A stretch of DNA of 64,000 nucleotides from Kitasatospora albolonga (lineage in GTDB: Bacteria; Actinomycetota; Actinomycetes; Streptomycetales; Streptomycetaceae), in NCBI GenBank assembly GCA_002082585.1, contig CP020563.1, forward strand, positions 4,582,001-4,646,000. Direction: 5' to 3'. The notes below the pieces were generated by a model that was not told where the DNA came from, did no database searches, and saw only the letters and a list, made by a program, of their open reading frames with translations. Made by a program: the position numbers and the translations under genes. Within the stretch, counting starts at the first letter, position 1. The number at the start of each line of letters is the position of its first letter. Shown piece after piece: positions 34,139-42,326 of the stretch.

Positions 34139-35194
34139 TCATGCTTGAGGGGAAATGGCCCCGTCAATCACCTTTCTTGGGCTGCCATGACCGGACCGGT
34201 CGCTGCTTCCCTGTTTCTCGATGACGCGGGCGATCTCCGGCCATGGAGCGTGCAACGGGCCGAACAGCGACCAGTAGTCGTAGACGGCACGGACCATGGC
34301 GCTGACGCCCAGCCGGGCAGCATCCGGATTGATGGCACCGATGACGCGCCTCGTGATTCCGCCGGCACCCCGAGCCGCGGGTGCGATTCCCGACCCGAGA
34401 AGGAGCGTGGCCGTACGGATGGCGTCCAGCGTCGGTGACGGCGCGACCCGCGCGAAGCGGCCGTAAATCAGGGAGGGCCAGCTCTCCCGGGTGCGAGCCC
34501 AAGCAAGGCGCTCCAATCCTGTGCCGAGGTCGACGGCCAGGCGGTCGGGGTGGGCTGTGTTCCACAGTAGGACTATGTCGCCGAGCGGAAGGTCGAGGTG
34601 TCGGAATCTCAGTGTGATGCCTTCGACCTGCCGCCGGCGCCATGGGGTGAGCGTGCCGTAGATGCTCAGATGGCGGGCGTGGAACCCGACCTGGGAGAGG
34701 ACTGTGAGCCAGCCGTCGAGGACGGCGCCGTACTCGTCCATGCTCTGTATGGGCTGGACTCGGGAGATGTTGACGAAGGAAGTCAGAAAGCCGTCCTTCA
34801 ATTCACCTGCAGCGTCCCGGTGGGCTGTGAAGCGAACGACCGGCTGAGGGATGAACCCGCTTCGGAAGGTGCGGAGTTGGCCGTCCTTGAGGATCGGGTC
34901 GAGCGCTTGGACGGCGGAGATGGTCAATTCGGTCTCGCGCCCCCAGCGCAGTGGGAGGCAGACGTCACGAGGGGCGCCGACCTGCGCGAAACCGAGCTCC
35001 AGGGAGCCGAGCAGATCCCGCCACGCCGGCGGTCTACGCGGCGGTCGGTAGGGGGTTTCGCGATGTGGGTGAGCGATCTCGATGCGAGGGCCATCGACGG
35101 TGAACTCCCAGTGGGGACCTAACGCTGTGCGCAGTACATCTGGTATCTGCTGGGCCAGCTCGTCTCCGACGGAGCCGGTCGCGCGGGTCAGCAC
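34139..35194 (-). CDS. alanyl-tRNA-synthetase-core-like protein
   Basis: 351 residues. The order of elements recalls the class II AlaRS catalytic core: an Arg-rich RSGFIPQPVVRF segment (compare the QPCIR region), FLTSFVNISRVQPI with a motif-2-like Arg, LPLGDIVLLWN, and VDLGTGLERLAWAR near residue 220 (compare the motif-3 GxGLERL of AlaRS). The tRNA-recognition, editing and C-Ala domains of real AlaRS are absent, so charging of tRNA-Ala is unlikely; it may activate an amino acid for another acceptor. It overlaps the glycosyltransferase gene by 7 bp and is the last gene of the minus-strand operon. The start is GTG. Confidence 0.6.
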   Translation of the reverse strand: MLTRATGSVGDELAQQIPDVLRTALGPHWEFTVDGPRIEIAHPHRETPYRPPRRPPAWRDLLGSLELGFAQVGAPRDVCLPLRWGRETELTISAVQALDPILKDGQLRTFRSGFIPQPVVRFTAHRDAAGELKDGFLTSFVNISRVQPIQSMDEYGAVLDGWLTVLSQVGFHARHLSIYGTLTPWRRRQVEGITLRFRHLDLPLGDIVLLWNTAHPDRLAVDLGTGLERLAWARTRESWPSLIYGRFARVAPSPTLDAIRTATLLLGSGIAPAARGAGGITRRVIGAINPDAARLGVSAMVRAVYDYWSLFGPLHAPWPEIARVIEKQGSSDRSGHGSPRKVIDGAISPQA

Positions 35195-36210
35195 GGCCGG
35201 GTCGCCATCCCCTGGAAGTGGCGCACAGGGGCGAAGCGTTGCATCCCCACGGCCTGGACGCGGCGATGCTCGAGGCTCTCTGCCTGCTCGATGGCGTCGG
35301 CGAGCCTGCGCGCCGCGGTCTCGTCATCCTCTTCCGGGTTGACGACCGCGACCGCGCCCGTCTCGTCGCACAAGGCGGCGTCGGCGCAGGTTCCTTCCCG
35401 CCAGGTCAGGGCGGCCATCGGGGTGCCGACGCGGAGGGATTCTCCGAAGACGGCGGCGCCGGCTTCCACGTACGGCCGGGCGTACGTGTAGACGAAGACG
35501 GACGCCTCGGCGATGGCGGCGGTCTTGGCGGGGCCACCGAGTTCTCCGACCCACTTCACGTGGTCGGCGGTGAGGAGGCGCTCGTGGCGGCGGACGTACG
35601 TCTCGTCGAAGACAGGGCCGACGATCCGGATGCGCCGGCCGAGGATCTGCGCTGCGCGGACGGCGATGTGGGGCGCCTTGTCCTCATCGATCCGACCGAG
35701 CCAGACGAGATCGGTGCCGGCGACGGCCGGCGGCTCCTCCTCGTCGAGGCCGAGGTGGACGGCGAGCTCGGGGATCGGTTGGTGCTCCGCGTACCGCTCC
35801 GTCATCTCGGGCGAGTAGCAGTAGAGCCGCGACCGCCGGCCGTCGAAGGCGGTGGGGCTGTGCTGGAAGACCGGCGAGTGCTGGAAGGTGGCCACGTCGC
35901 AGTCCAGCTCGCTCCAGGTACGCGTCCACGCGGGAAGCGACGGGTACTCGTGGCCGACGACCAGGAGGTCGTACCCGCTGTCGCGCAGCTCGCGCTCGGC
36001 GAGCGTTCCGGGCGTGAGGTCCTCCAGGCGGACCGGCTTGCGGACCCAGTCGTGTTCCAGGTCCGTGAGCCAGCCCGGCCCGAGGAGGTGTACGTCGGCG
36101 CCTGCGGCCCGGGCGCCTACGGCGACCGCCCACAGCCATCGTTCGATCCCGCCGTATCCGGCGGGGGGAAAGGCGTAGCTACCAGGGAAGTCGCAGACGC
36201 CGACGAGCAC
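35188..36210 (-). CDS. glycosyltransferase, GT4/GT-B type
   Basis: 340 residues with two Rossmann-like domains. N-terminal GVCDFPGSYAFPPAGYGGIERWLWAVAVGARAAGADVHLLGPG is a typical acceptor-side start; the C-terminal domain has DLVWLGRIDEDKAPHIAVRAAQILGRRIRIVGP and the EAGAAVFGESLRVGTPMAAL nucleotide-sugar region with an E-x7-E-like motif. It should transfer a sugar from a nucleotide sugar to a small acceptor. GTG start at 36210 with GGAGG 7 nt before, one base after the seryl-tRNA synthetase stop, so the two are co-translated. Confidence 0.88.
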   Translation of the reverse strand: MLVGVCDFPGSYAFPPAGYGGIERWLWAVAVGARAAGADVHLLGPGWLTDLEHDWVRKPVRLEDLTPGTLAERELRDSGYDLLVVGHEYPSLPAWTRTWSELDCDVATFQHSPVFQHSPTAFDGRRSRLYCYSPEMTERYAEHQPIPELAVHLGLDEEEPPAVAGTDLVWLGRIDEDKAPHIAVRAAQILGRRIRIVGPVFDETYVRRHERLLTADHVKWVGELGGPAKTAAIAEASVFVYTYARPYVEAGAAVFGESLRVGTPMAALTWREGTCADAALCDETGAVAVVNPEEDDETAARRLADAIEQAESLEHRRVQAVGMQRFAPVRHFQGMATRPC

Positions 36211-36211
36211 G

Positions 36212-37504
36212 TTATGCCTCCGGTGTTCCGTCCGCCGAGATACGGCGGAAGCCGAGGTACGGGAAGAGGGCTTCGGGCAGGACGATCGAGCCGTCCTGCT
36301 GCTGGCACTGCTCGAGGAGCGCGGCCAGGGTGCGGCCGACGGGCAGGCCGGAGCCGTTGAGGGTGGCGGCGAGCTTGGGCTTGCCGTCCTCACCTCGGGT
36401 CCGGATGTTCGCCCGGCGGGCCTGGAAGGTGCCGAAGTTGGAGACCGAGGAGATCTCGCGGTACGTGTTCTGGCTCGGGATCCAGACCTCGATGTCGTAC
36501 GTGAGCTGGGCGGAGAAGCCCGTGTCGCCGGCGGGCAGCTTGATGACCCGGTAGGCGAGGCCGAGCTCCTTGAGGCACGCCTCGGCGTGGCCGACCATCT
36601 CCTCCAGCTCGGCGTCCGCCGTCTCCGGGTCGACGATCTTGACCATCTCGACCTTGGCGAACTGGTGCTGGCGGATCAGACCGCGGGTGTCCCGGCCGTA
36701 CGAGCCGGCCTCCGAGCGGAAGCACGGGGTGTGGGCGGTCATGGCCACCGGCAGCTCGGCCCGCGGGATGATCTCGTCGGCGTAGAGGTTGGTCAGCGGG
36801 ACCTCGGCCGTCGGGATGAGGAAGAGCTCCCGGTCGGCGACGCCGGTCTTGAACAGGTCCTCCTCGAACTTCGGGAGCTGGCCGGTGCCGGTCATGGTCT
36901 TGCGGCTGACCAGGTAGGGGACCGCGTATTCGGTGTACCCGTGGCGGCGGGTGTGAAGGTCGAGGAAGAGCGTGGCCAGCGCCCGCTCCAGGGCGGCGCC
37001 GGCGCCGCGCGAGACCGCGAAGCGCGGACCGGACAGCTTCGTCGCCCTGCCGAAGTCGAGGATGCCGATGGCCTCGCCGAGGTCGACGTGGTCCTTCGGC
37101 TCGAACGCGAAGGCGGGCGGTGTGCCGACGCGCCGGATCTCGACCGCGAACTCCTCGGAGTCGCCGTCGGGGGCCGAGTCGTCCGGCAGATTCGGGATGC
37201 TCAGGAGCAGGTCACGCAGCTGGGCCTCGATCTCCTCCTGGCCGGCCTCGATCTCGCGGATCTGGTCCTTCAGCTCGCGGGCGCGCTCCTTGAGCTTGCT
37301 GATGTCGCCGCCCTGCTTGGCCGTCTGCTGAACCTCACTGGCCACTCGCTTGGACTCTGCCCGCAGCTCGTCGGCCGAGCGGATGTTCTGGTTGCGCCGA
37401 GAGTGGAGGGACTCCAGCTCGGACAGGTCCAGGGTGTAGCCGCGACGAGCGAGCCGACGAACCGCTTCGGCACCCATGTCGATCAGGGCGCGGGCATCAT
37501 GCAT
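36212..37504 (-). CDS. serS: seryl-tRNA synthetase paralogue (class II), full length
   Basis: 430 residues: long antiparallel coiled-coil arm (about 30-115), then the class II core with TAEVPLTNLYADEI, motif 2 CFRSEAGSYGRDTRGLIRQHQFAKVEMV and motif 3 LNGSGLPVGRTLAALLEQ. All active-site elements look intact. It differs greatly from the housekeeping actinomycete SerRS as I remember it (which starts MIDLRLLREDP and has FRREAGTYGKDTRG), so it is a second copy, as seen in clusters making serine-derived antibiotics (for example VlmL in valanimycin) or as a resistant isoform. Its start overlaps the phosphatase gene by 8 bp. Confidence 0.92.
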   Translation of the reverse strand: MHDARALIDMGAEAVRRLARRGYTLDLSELESLHSRRNQNIRSADELRAESKRVASEVQQTAKQGGDISKLKERARELKDQIREIEAGQEEIEAQLRDLLLSIPNLPDDSAPDGDSEEFAVEIRRVGTPPAFAFEPKDHVDLGEAIGILDFGRATKLSGPRFAVSRGAGAALERALATLFLDLHTRRHGYTEYAVPYLVSRKTMTGTGQLPKFEEDLFKTGVADRELFLIPTAEVPLTNLYADEIIPRAELPVAMTAHTPCFRSEAGSYGRDTRGLIRQHQFAKVEMVKIVDPETADAELEEMVGHAEACLKELGLAYRVIKLPAGDTGFSAQLTYDIEVWIPSQNTYREISSVSNFGTFQARRANIRTRGEDGKPKLAATLNGSGLPVGRTLAALLEQCQQQDGSIVLPEALFPYLGFRRISADGTPEA

Positions 37505-38213
37505 GAGGAAGATCCTTCTGATCTTGCGAGTGGGACGGGGATACGGAATCGACGGTAGCAACCGCCGAGCCGTCCCCGGTCCGGAATATCCCCCAGTCAC
37601 CGATGCCGCCGGTGCGGTCCTGAACGTCAGTTTCAAGATCGTTCATCAGCGTTCCGATGAAATCCGGCAGCTCCACGTCGGGGATGGCGACGGGCTCGAC
37701 GTACGGCGCCTCCGGAAAGAACAGGGGCATGGTCTCGCCGGGAGCCCTGTCGCGGTGCCAAAGGAGTACGGAGACCAGCAGTCCGTGGGCCACCAGGACA
37801 CGGGGGCCGGGATGCTCCAGGGCCGCGAGCACCCCGGTGAGCATCCTGCGGATGCCCTCGCGCTGCGACTCGCTTCCGCCGGGCGGGCGCTCGTGGGCGC
37901 CATGGCCGTCGAGCCAGACGGCGTATTCCAGGAACGGGTTTCCCTCGAATTCCCCGTAGTCGAGTTCGTTCAGCCGAGGATCGGTGATCAGTTCCGGCCC
38001 GGGGACTCCCATCAGGAGGTTGGCGGTCTGCTGGGCGCGGGGGGATTCGCTGGCCGGCCACGTTTTCACGCTGTGGAGGGGGACGCTGCTCCAGCCCTTG
38101 TTCAGCGACCGGCGGCCTTCCTCGCTCAGGCGGATGGGCTTGGGCGGATCGCCGTTGACGAGATAGCGCCGGCTGTAGTTCCTCTGGCCGTGGCGGAGGA
38201 CGTACGTCGTCAT
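37497..38213 (-). CDS. histidine phosphatase family protein
   Basis: 238 residues. The phosphohistidine motif RHGQRN is at residues 7-12, a conserved Arg lies in ESPRAQQTA, the acid in LNELDYGEFEG, and the second His in LVAHGLLVS near 139: the full set for a PGM-type phosphatase. Substrate is probably a phosphorylated small molecule made by the kinases of the cluster. It overlaps the upstream kinase as ATGA and the downstream synthetase by 8 bp. Confidence 0.9.
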   Translation of the reverse strand: MTTYVLRHGQRNYSRRYLVNGDPPKPIRLSEEGRRSLNKGWSSVPLHSVKTWPASESPRAQQTANLLMGVPGPELITDPRLNELDYGEFEGNPFLEYAVWLDGHGAHERPPGGSESQREGIRRMLTGVLAALEHPGPRVLVAHGLLVSVLLWHRDRAPGETMPLFFPEAPYVEPVAIPDVELPDFIGTLMNDLETDVQDRTGGIGDWGIFRTGDGSAVATVDSVSPSHSQDQKDLPHA

Positions 38214-39136
38214 GATCGGTTCCTTGGGGTCGGTGCCGACAGCCATGCGAGGACTTCGGCCATTCGCGGCGCGCGCGGATCACCGGTGTCGAGGTAGAAG
38301 AGCAGGCCGTCCAGGGCCAGGGCCCTGCACCACGGCGCGAGGACGGGCACGGGTATGCGGGAGATCCGGGCGGCTGCGGCCAGGCGGGCGTCCATGCCGT
38401 GTCCGAGGTCGTAGTACACGGTCCAGAAGGCCCAGTCGAAGGCTGCGTCACCCACCATCGGGAGGGGGTCGATCAGGCGGGGGTGGCCCAGCCAGTCGAA
38501 GAGGACGTTTTCCCGGTAGAGGTCCGCGTGCAGGACGGTGGACCGAGCGGAGTCCTCCTCCAGGGCCACGAGGGCGGGAAGCGCCGCGTTGACGTGCTCC
38601 AGACACAGGCCGACGTCGACCGATTCCAGTCGGCGCCGTACTCGGGGTCGTACCTCCTGGTGGAGGTACGTGGTCAGGGAAGGAAGGTCTCGCAGCCGGT
38701 GCCGACGGCGGCCGAGGGTGTGGAGGCCCTGGAGGGCGGCGGCCACGGTGGGAAGCTCGCGAGGCGGTCGGTCACCACCACCGGGGCGGCCTCCGATCAT
38801 CTCCAAGGCCGCCGCGGCCAGGTCGTCCGCTGCCTCGACGACGCCCGCCGTCGGCCCGCCCGCCCACAGGCGTAAGGCGGTGACCTCGTTGCGGAACCGG
38901 GCGGGATCGGCCCACGCCTTGAGAAGCAGCGGACGTCCGTCGAGGGTTCCGGCCGTGACGACCACCGAGGCGTGTCCGGCGTCGTGGTACGTCCCGAGTG
39001 TGAGCTTCCAGTGCTCCGCCGCACGCTCCATCAGTCTGGGCACGGCGTCGAGCCAGCCGGAGACTCCCGGGCCGTAGTGCGTGACCAGCCGCCGTCGGCA
39101 TTCCTCGGAGACCTCGCCGAGCGTCCGCTTCTCCAT
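38210..39136 (-). CDS. APH(6)/hydroxyurea-type phosphotransferase
   Basis: 308 residues. Residues about 40-110 match the small-molecule kinase lobe (W.LTLG...GHASVVVTAGTLDGRPLLLKAWADPARFRNEVTALRLWAGG with the ATP-binding Lys). The catalytic loop is HADLYRENVLFD near 203 (Brenner-type HxDxxxxN), followed by RLIDPLPMVGDAAFD with the metal-binding Asp, as in the streptomycin 6-kinase (APH_6_hur) family. Either a biosynthetic kinase or a self-resistance enzyme. Its ATG overlaps the previous stop (TGATG). Confidence 0.88.
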   Translation of the reverse strand: MEKRTLGEVSEECRRRLVTHYGPGVSGWLDAVPRLMERAAEHWKLTLGTYHDAGHASVVVTAGTLDGRPLLLKAWADPARFRNEVTALRLWAGGPTAGVVEAADDLAAAALEMIGGRPGGGDRPPRELPTVAAALQGLHTLGRRRHRLRDLPSLTTYLHQEVRPRVRRRLESVDVGLCLEHVNAALPALVALEEDSARSTVLHADLYRENVLFDWLGHPRLIDPLPMVGDAAFDWAFWTVYYDLGHGMDARLAAAARISRIPVPVLAPWCRALALDGLLFYLDTGDPRAPRMAEVLAWLSAPTPRNRS

Positions 39137-39453
39137 CAGCTCAGCACGATCCCGTCGGAGACCAGCTCGTCCGTCAGCGTCGGGAACTCGTCCATGGCCT
39201 GCGCCACCAGGGCCTGGACCTTGTCCACTTCGGCGTCCGGGGACGATAGGCGGACGAGGACACGCCACGGCTGGTCGAGGCGCTGCCCGGTCGTGCTCAC
39301 CAGGTGGACCTCGGCGTGGCTGTCCGTCGTCTCATGGAGCCGCTCGGCGAGTCGTGGGCGCGTTGACCGGGAACGCGCTCGGGCGCCGGGCAGCCGCAGG
39401 CCGCCCAGCCGGTGGCACTGGGCGAGTCCCCCAGCACATCGTGGGCAGGCCAC
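39136..39453 (-). CDS. small protein with CPRC motif, first gene of the minus-strand operon
   Basis: 105 residues. The N-terminus has CPRCAGGLAQCHRL, which could be half of a zinc-binding site; the remainder (HAEVHLVSTTGQRLDQPWRVLVRLSSPDAEVDKVQALVAQAMDEFPTL) looks alpha/beta and soluble. No known family recognised. It is coupled to the kinase gene by a TGATG overlap and faces the operator at 39488. Confidence 0.7.
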   Translation of the reverse strand: MACPRCAGGLAQCHRLGGLRLPGARARSRSTRPRLAERLHETTDSHAEVHLVSTTGQRLDQPWRVLVRLSSPDAEVDKVQALVAQAMDEFPTLTDELVSDGIVLS

Positions 39454-39487
39454 GGGGGTGCACAGCTTGCCTCATATGTACACCGTT

Positions 39488-39508
39488 GTTCACAACCTGC
39501 CTGTGAAC
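39488..39508. promoter_or_regulatory. operator GTTCACA-N7-TGTGAAC in the divergent aaRS-cluster promoter
   Basis: Perfect 7-bp arms separated by 7 bp. The site and its flanks (about 39478-39560) align with 44488-44568 upstream of the XRE/DUF397 locus, with matching distances to the ATG (37 and 36 nt) and the same GCTGAGCGCATGGAA over the start codon. It lies between two divergent operons. Confidence 0.75.
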
Positions 39509-39545
39509 CCTGGTCGGGTTGCGTATCCGCAGTGACGCTGAGCGC

Positions 39546-40211
39546 ATGGAACTCCGTATCGCTGTCGTTCGCCACGCCGAGTCGACCGAGAACGCAACGA
39601 AGCACAGCGGCTTCTACCAGGACCCGCGGCCGTGGACTGGCTCCGCAGCGCACGCCCTGTCCCGGGATCTTGTCGGGCTGACGCCGCGTGGATTCCGCCA
39701 GTGCCAGTGGCTGCGTACGGTGATCGGGGGGCTCGTCGGCCCTTGCCCGTACGTGTACAGCTCGCCGTACCGGCGGGCGCTGGACACCGTGGAACTGGCG
39801 TTGCCCGGGCGCGGTACCGAGGTCACCGAGCTGCTGTGCGAGCAGCATTACGGCGACGCCACGTACATGACCAAGCGGCAGCTCTTCGTGACCTACCCGG
39901 ACACCGAGCGGGACAGGCAGACCCGCAAGCACTTGTGGACGCCTCCGGGTGAGGGTGGCGAATCTCTGGCGGTCGGTGTGATGGGCCGGGCAACCGCGTT
40001 CGTCGGGAGCCTCGACGGCGCCGCGCCCGTCGTCGTGGCGATGACCCATCACACGGCCATTCTGGCTCTGCGCAGTGTGCTGGAGCGGCGGCCGGTGACC
40101 GAGTTGGTCCAGGAGTCCCGTGTGCGCAAGACGCCCAACGCGGGGGTTCTGGTCTATGAGCGGCGTGACGGGTGTTTCCGCCAGGTCGACGCCGCCGAGC
40201 CGGACTGCTGA
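39546..40211 (+). CDS. histidine phosphatase family protein (first gene of the plus operon)
   Basis: 221 residues with RHAESTEN (His10), a second conserved Arg in SSPYRRALDTVE, and MTHHTAI near 168 giving the second catalytic His. The extended insert after ELLCEQHYGDATYMTKRQLF differs from ordinary phosphoglycerate-mutase-like proteins. It is distinct from the phosphatase at 37497, so the cluster holds two. The ATG at 39546 is the one preserved in the duplicated promoter region at 44554. Confidence 0.88.
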   Translation: MELRIAVVRHAESTENATKHSGFYQDPRPWTGSAAHALSRDLVGLTPRGFRQCQWLRTVIGGLVGPCPYVYSSPYRRALDTVELALPGRGTEVTELLCEQHYGDATYMTKRQLFVTYPDTERDRQTRKHLWTPPGEGGESLAVGVMGRATAFVGSLDGAAPVVVAMTHHTAILALRSVLERRPVTELVQESRVRKTPNAGVLVYERRDGCFRQVDAAEPDC

Positions 40212-40227
40212 GAGGGGGTGGGCCGCC

Positions 40228-41379
40228 ATGGGCATCATCTACTTCAACGGCCCTGTACAGAATGGCGACTTCAGTCTTGCCAATCGTCCCGGTAAGGCCG
40301 TGGGCATACGGATCGCCGAGTCGCTGAACAGGCTGCTCGGCCTGGACCCGGTACCCCACCTGTGGAACACCGTGGCCCTCGCCGGAGACGTACGGCACCG
40401 TGATGCGGCAGACCGTGACGTGATCGGGCGGCAGGAGCGTGAGAGGCGGGCGCTCGTGGCGAAGTACGCGCCCGGCCCGGTTCCGGGCAGTGGGCTGCTC
40501 ACCGATACAGCTCCCGCAGTGGTCTCTCTGGCCCTGGAGATGATCCATACCCTTCTTGCCGATGGGGCGCTGGCCGTACGGGAGATGGCGGTCCGGCTGT
40601 GTGTCCGCTGTGGGCACATGACCGGAACGGCGGCGGCGCACAGCTGTCACTCCTGCGGCAAGAGTGTCACCCGGTGCGCACGCCGGGCGCTGCTGGTCTT
40701 CGACCGTGTGGAGCACAGGCCGGTGCTTCAGCGGGGTGACTTCCATGCTGCCGGGGCCCGGACCCCGGCGCACCTGCTGAACATGGCCCGCAACGTCCCC
40801 CGGTCGCTGGTGCTCTCCCGTACCCGCGATCACGGGGTCTGCCTGGCCTCGCTCGGGCTCGAGGGCATGGTGCTGGACCCCCGGGCCGGTCTGCACATCG
40901 CGGTGCTGGCCGCCGCCATCGAGCGAGGCGCCGCACACCCCGTGATGACGGTGACCGAGAACGCGGCGGCCAATGTCGCGGCCTACGGTGCACCGTTCCG
41001 GCAGTACGGCACGACACGGTTGCGTTACACGCTCCACGGGCGGGTTCCGTACGACGCCGCAGCGAATCCACGGCTGTACGAGGTGCACCGCGCCGAGGCC
41101 GTACAGGAGCTGTTCACCGGCTGGTACTTGCCGTTGTGCGCCGCCCGGGAGCGGTCCGGTGTGAGTGCCGCCCGTCTTCCGGGCCTGCTGAAGTTCCTGC
41201 GCCGGGCCTACCTGGCCCGGCCCGCAACACCCCGGGGCGAAGTACTCGCCGAACTGCGCCAACGGGCTGCGGTGGGTGATATGAGCTGGGTCATGGACGT
41301 CCGTGCGCTGGCCTGCGCCCTGTCCGATCGGGAGAACGTGAGCGGGCCTGCGGGCCCGCAGGAAGGAGAGCGCCCGTGA
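40228..41379 (+). CDS. degenerate class I aminoacyl-tRNA-synthetase-like protein
   Basis: 383 residues. Element order parallels the MetRS/LeuRS catalytic core: IIYFNGPVQNGDFSLA at the position of the P.ANG..H.GH strand, a helix with RIAESLNRLLGL, a CVRC...CHSC zinc knuckle (about residues 124-142), then NVPRSLVLSRTRDHGVCL (compare the W.ISR...G segment). The HIGH signature is replaced by QNGD and I see no KMSKS, so normal amino-acid activation is doubtful. It may bind an aminoacyl-nucleotide or tRNA. The stop overlaps the next start as GTGA. Confidence 0.55.
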   Translation: MGIIYFNGPVQNGDFSLANRPGKAVGIRIAESLNRLLGLDPVPHLWNTVALAGDVRHRDAADRDVIGRQERERRALVAKYAPGPVPGSGLLTDTAPAVVSLALEMIHTLLADGALAVREMAVRLCVRCGHMTGTAAAHSCHSCGKSVTRCARRALLVFDRVEHRPVLQRGDFHAAGARTPAHLLNMARNVPRSLVLSRTRDHGVCLASLGLEGMVLDPRAGLHIAVLAAAIERGAAHPVMTVTENAAANVAAYGAPFRQYGTTRLRYTLHGRVPYDAAANPRLYEVHRAEAVQELFTGWYLPLCAARERSGVSAARLPGLLKFLRRAYLARPATPRGEVLAELRQRAAVGDMSWVMDVRALACALSDRENVSGPAGPQEGERP

Positions 41380-42326
41380 CAGGCACCGGCTGGCAGTTCG
41401 TCAAGAAGCGCACGGCGGACCCGGACGGGGGAGCGGTTTACGTCTCCGCCGACCGGGAGCGCTACCGGCGTACGGGCGGCGAGGCACTGCGGACCGAGGC
41501 CGCGTTCCAGCGGATGGCCATCGGCCTGCACTACCCGGTGCCGCAGGTTCTGGAGTGCGGAGAGGCGAGCGACGGTACGTTCTTCGTCGTTGAAGAGTCC
41601 CTGGGCGAGCAGTCGCTGCACGAGATGGCGCTGGCCTGCCTGGAGGACGGTGGGCGGGAGCTGGCCGACGCGGTGGTGGACCAGCTCGTCGAGGTCTCCA
41701 CCCGGCTCCTGTCCGCCCAGGCCGGGCACCCGGTCGACGCGGCCCCCGACGCGCTGCGGCGGTGGGTGGAACAGGCGGGCTGGACGCACACCGTCTTCGC
41801 CGAGAACCCCGACTTCGACACCCCTCGCACCCACGCGGCCCTCGACCGGGCAATGGACCAGCTCGACGGCGTGCCCCTGGTGTGGGGCCACCTGGACTAC
41901 GGCCTGCCCAACGTCCTTCCGGCCGGTGTCATCGACTGGCAGCACCATGGTCTGATCCCGCTCGGTTACGACGTCGCCCCGGCGCTCGACATCATCCCGT
42001 TCAAGGGCGGCGCGAAGGGGTACGTCGTCACCCCGGCCCAGCGCGAACGGTACCTGGCCGCGCTGGACTCGGCCGCCCGAGCGGTCGCCGCCGACCCGGT
42101 CAGCCCGCACTTGGGGGCGTTCCTCCTGGTCAAGGGGCTCTTCTTCCTTGCGCTGATGCGTCCGGACGACCCGGCCCGCTCCGACAAACACCGGAAGTGG
42201 CAGTACCGGCGCCACCTCTTCCTGAAAGGACTTGAGCAGTATGAGCGCACCGGGGCCGTCGACACCGCCCTCTTCCCGACTCTCGACGACTTCGCCGCTG
42301 GGCAGGGCTCTGCCGACCGTCCGTGA
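41376..42326 (+). CDS. APH-type phosphotransferase
   Basis: 316 residues of the kinase-like fold. N-lobe WQFVKKRTADPDGGAVYVSADRERY...EAAFQRMAIGLHYPVPQVLECG; catalytic loop WGHLDYGLPNVLP (HxDxxxxN) near 171-177, then VIDWQHHG.IPLGYD with the metal-binding Asp. It phosphorylates a small-molecule or nucleoside-like substrate by family analogy. It is the second kinase of the cluster and unlike the one at 38210. GTGA overlap with the gene before; the last 86 bp overlap the nucleotidyltransferase gene. Confidence 0.85.
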   Translation: MTGTGWQFVKKRTADPDGGAVYVSADRERYRRTGGEALRTEAAFQRMAIGLHYPVPQVLECGEASDGTFFVVEESLGEQSLHEMALACLEDGGRELADAVVDQLVEVSTRLLSAQAGHPVDAAPDALRRWVEQAGWTHTVFAENPDFDTPRTHAALDRAMDQLDGVPLVWGHLDYGLPNVLPAGVIDWQHHGLIPLGYDVAPALDIIPFKGGAKGYVVTPAQRERYLAALDSAARAVAADPVSPHLGAFLLVKGLFFLALMRPDDPARSDKHRKWQYRRHLFLKGLEQYERTGAVDTALFPTLDDFAAGQGSADRP

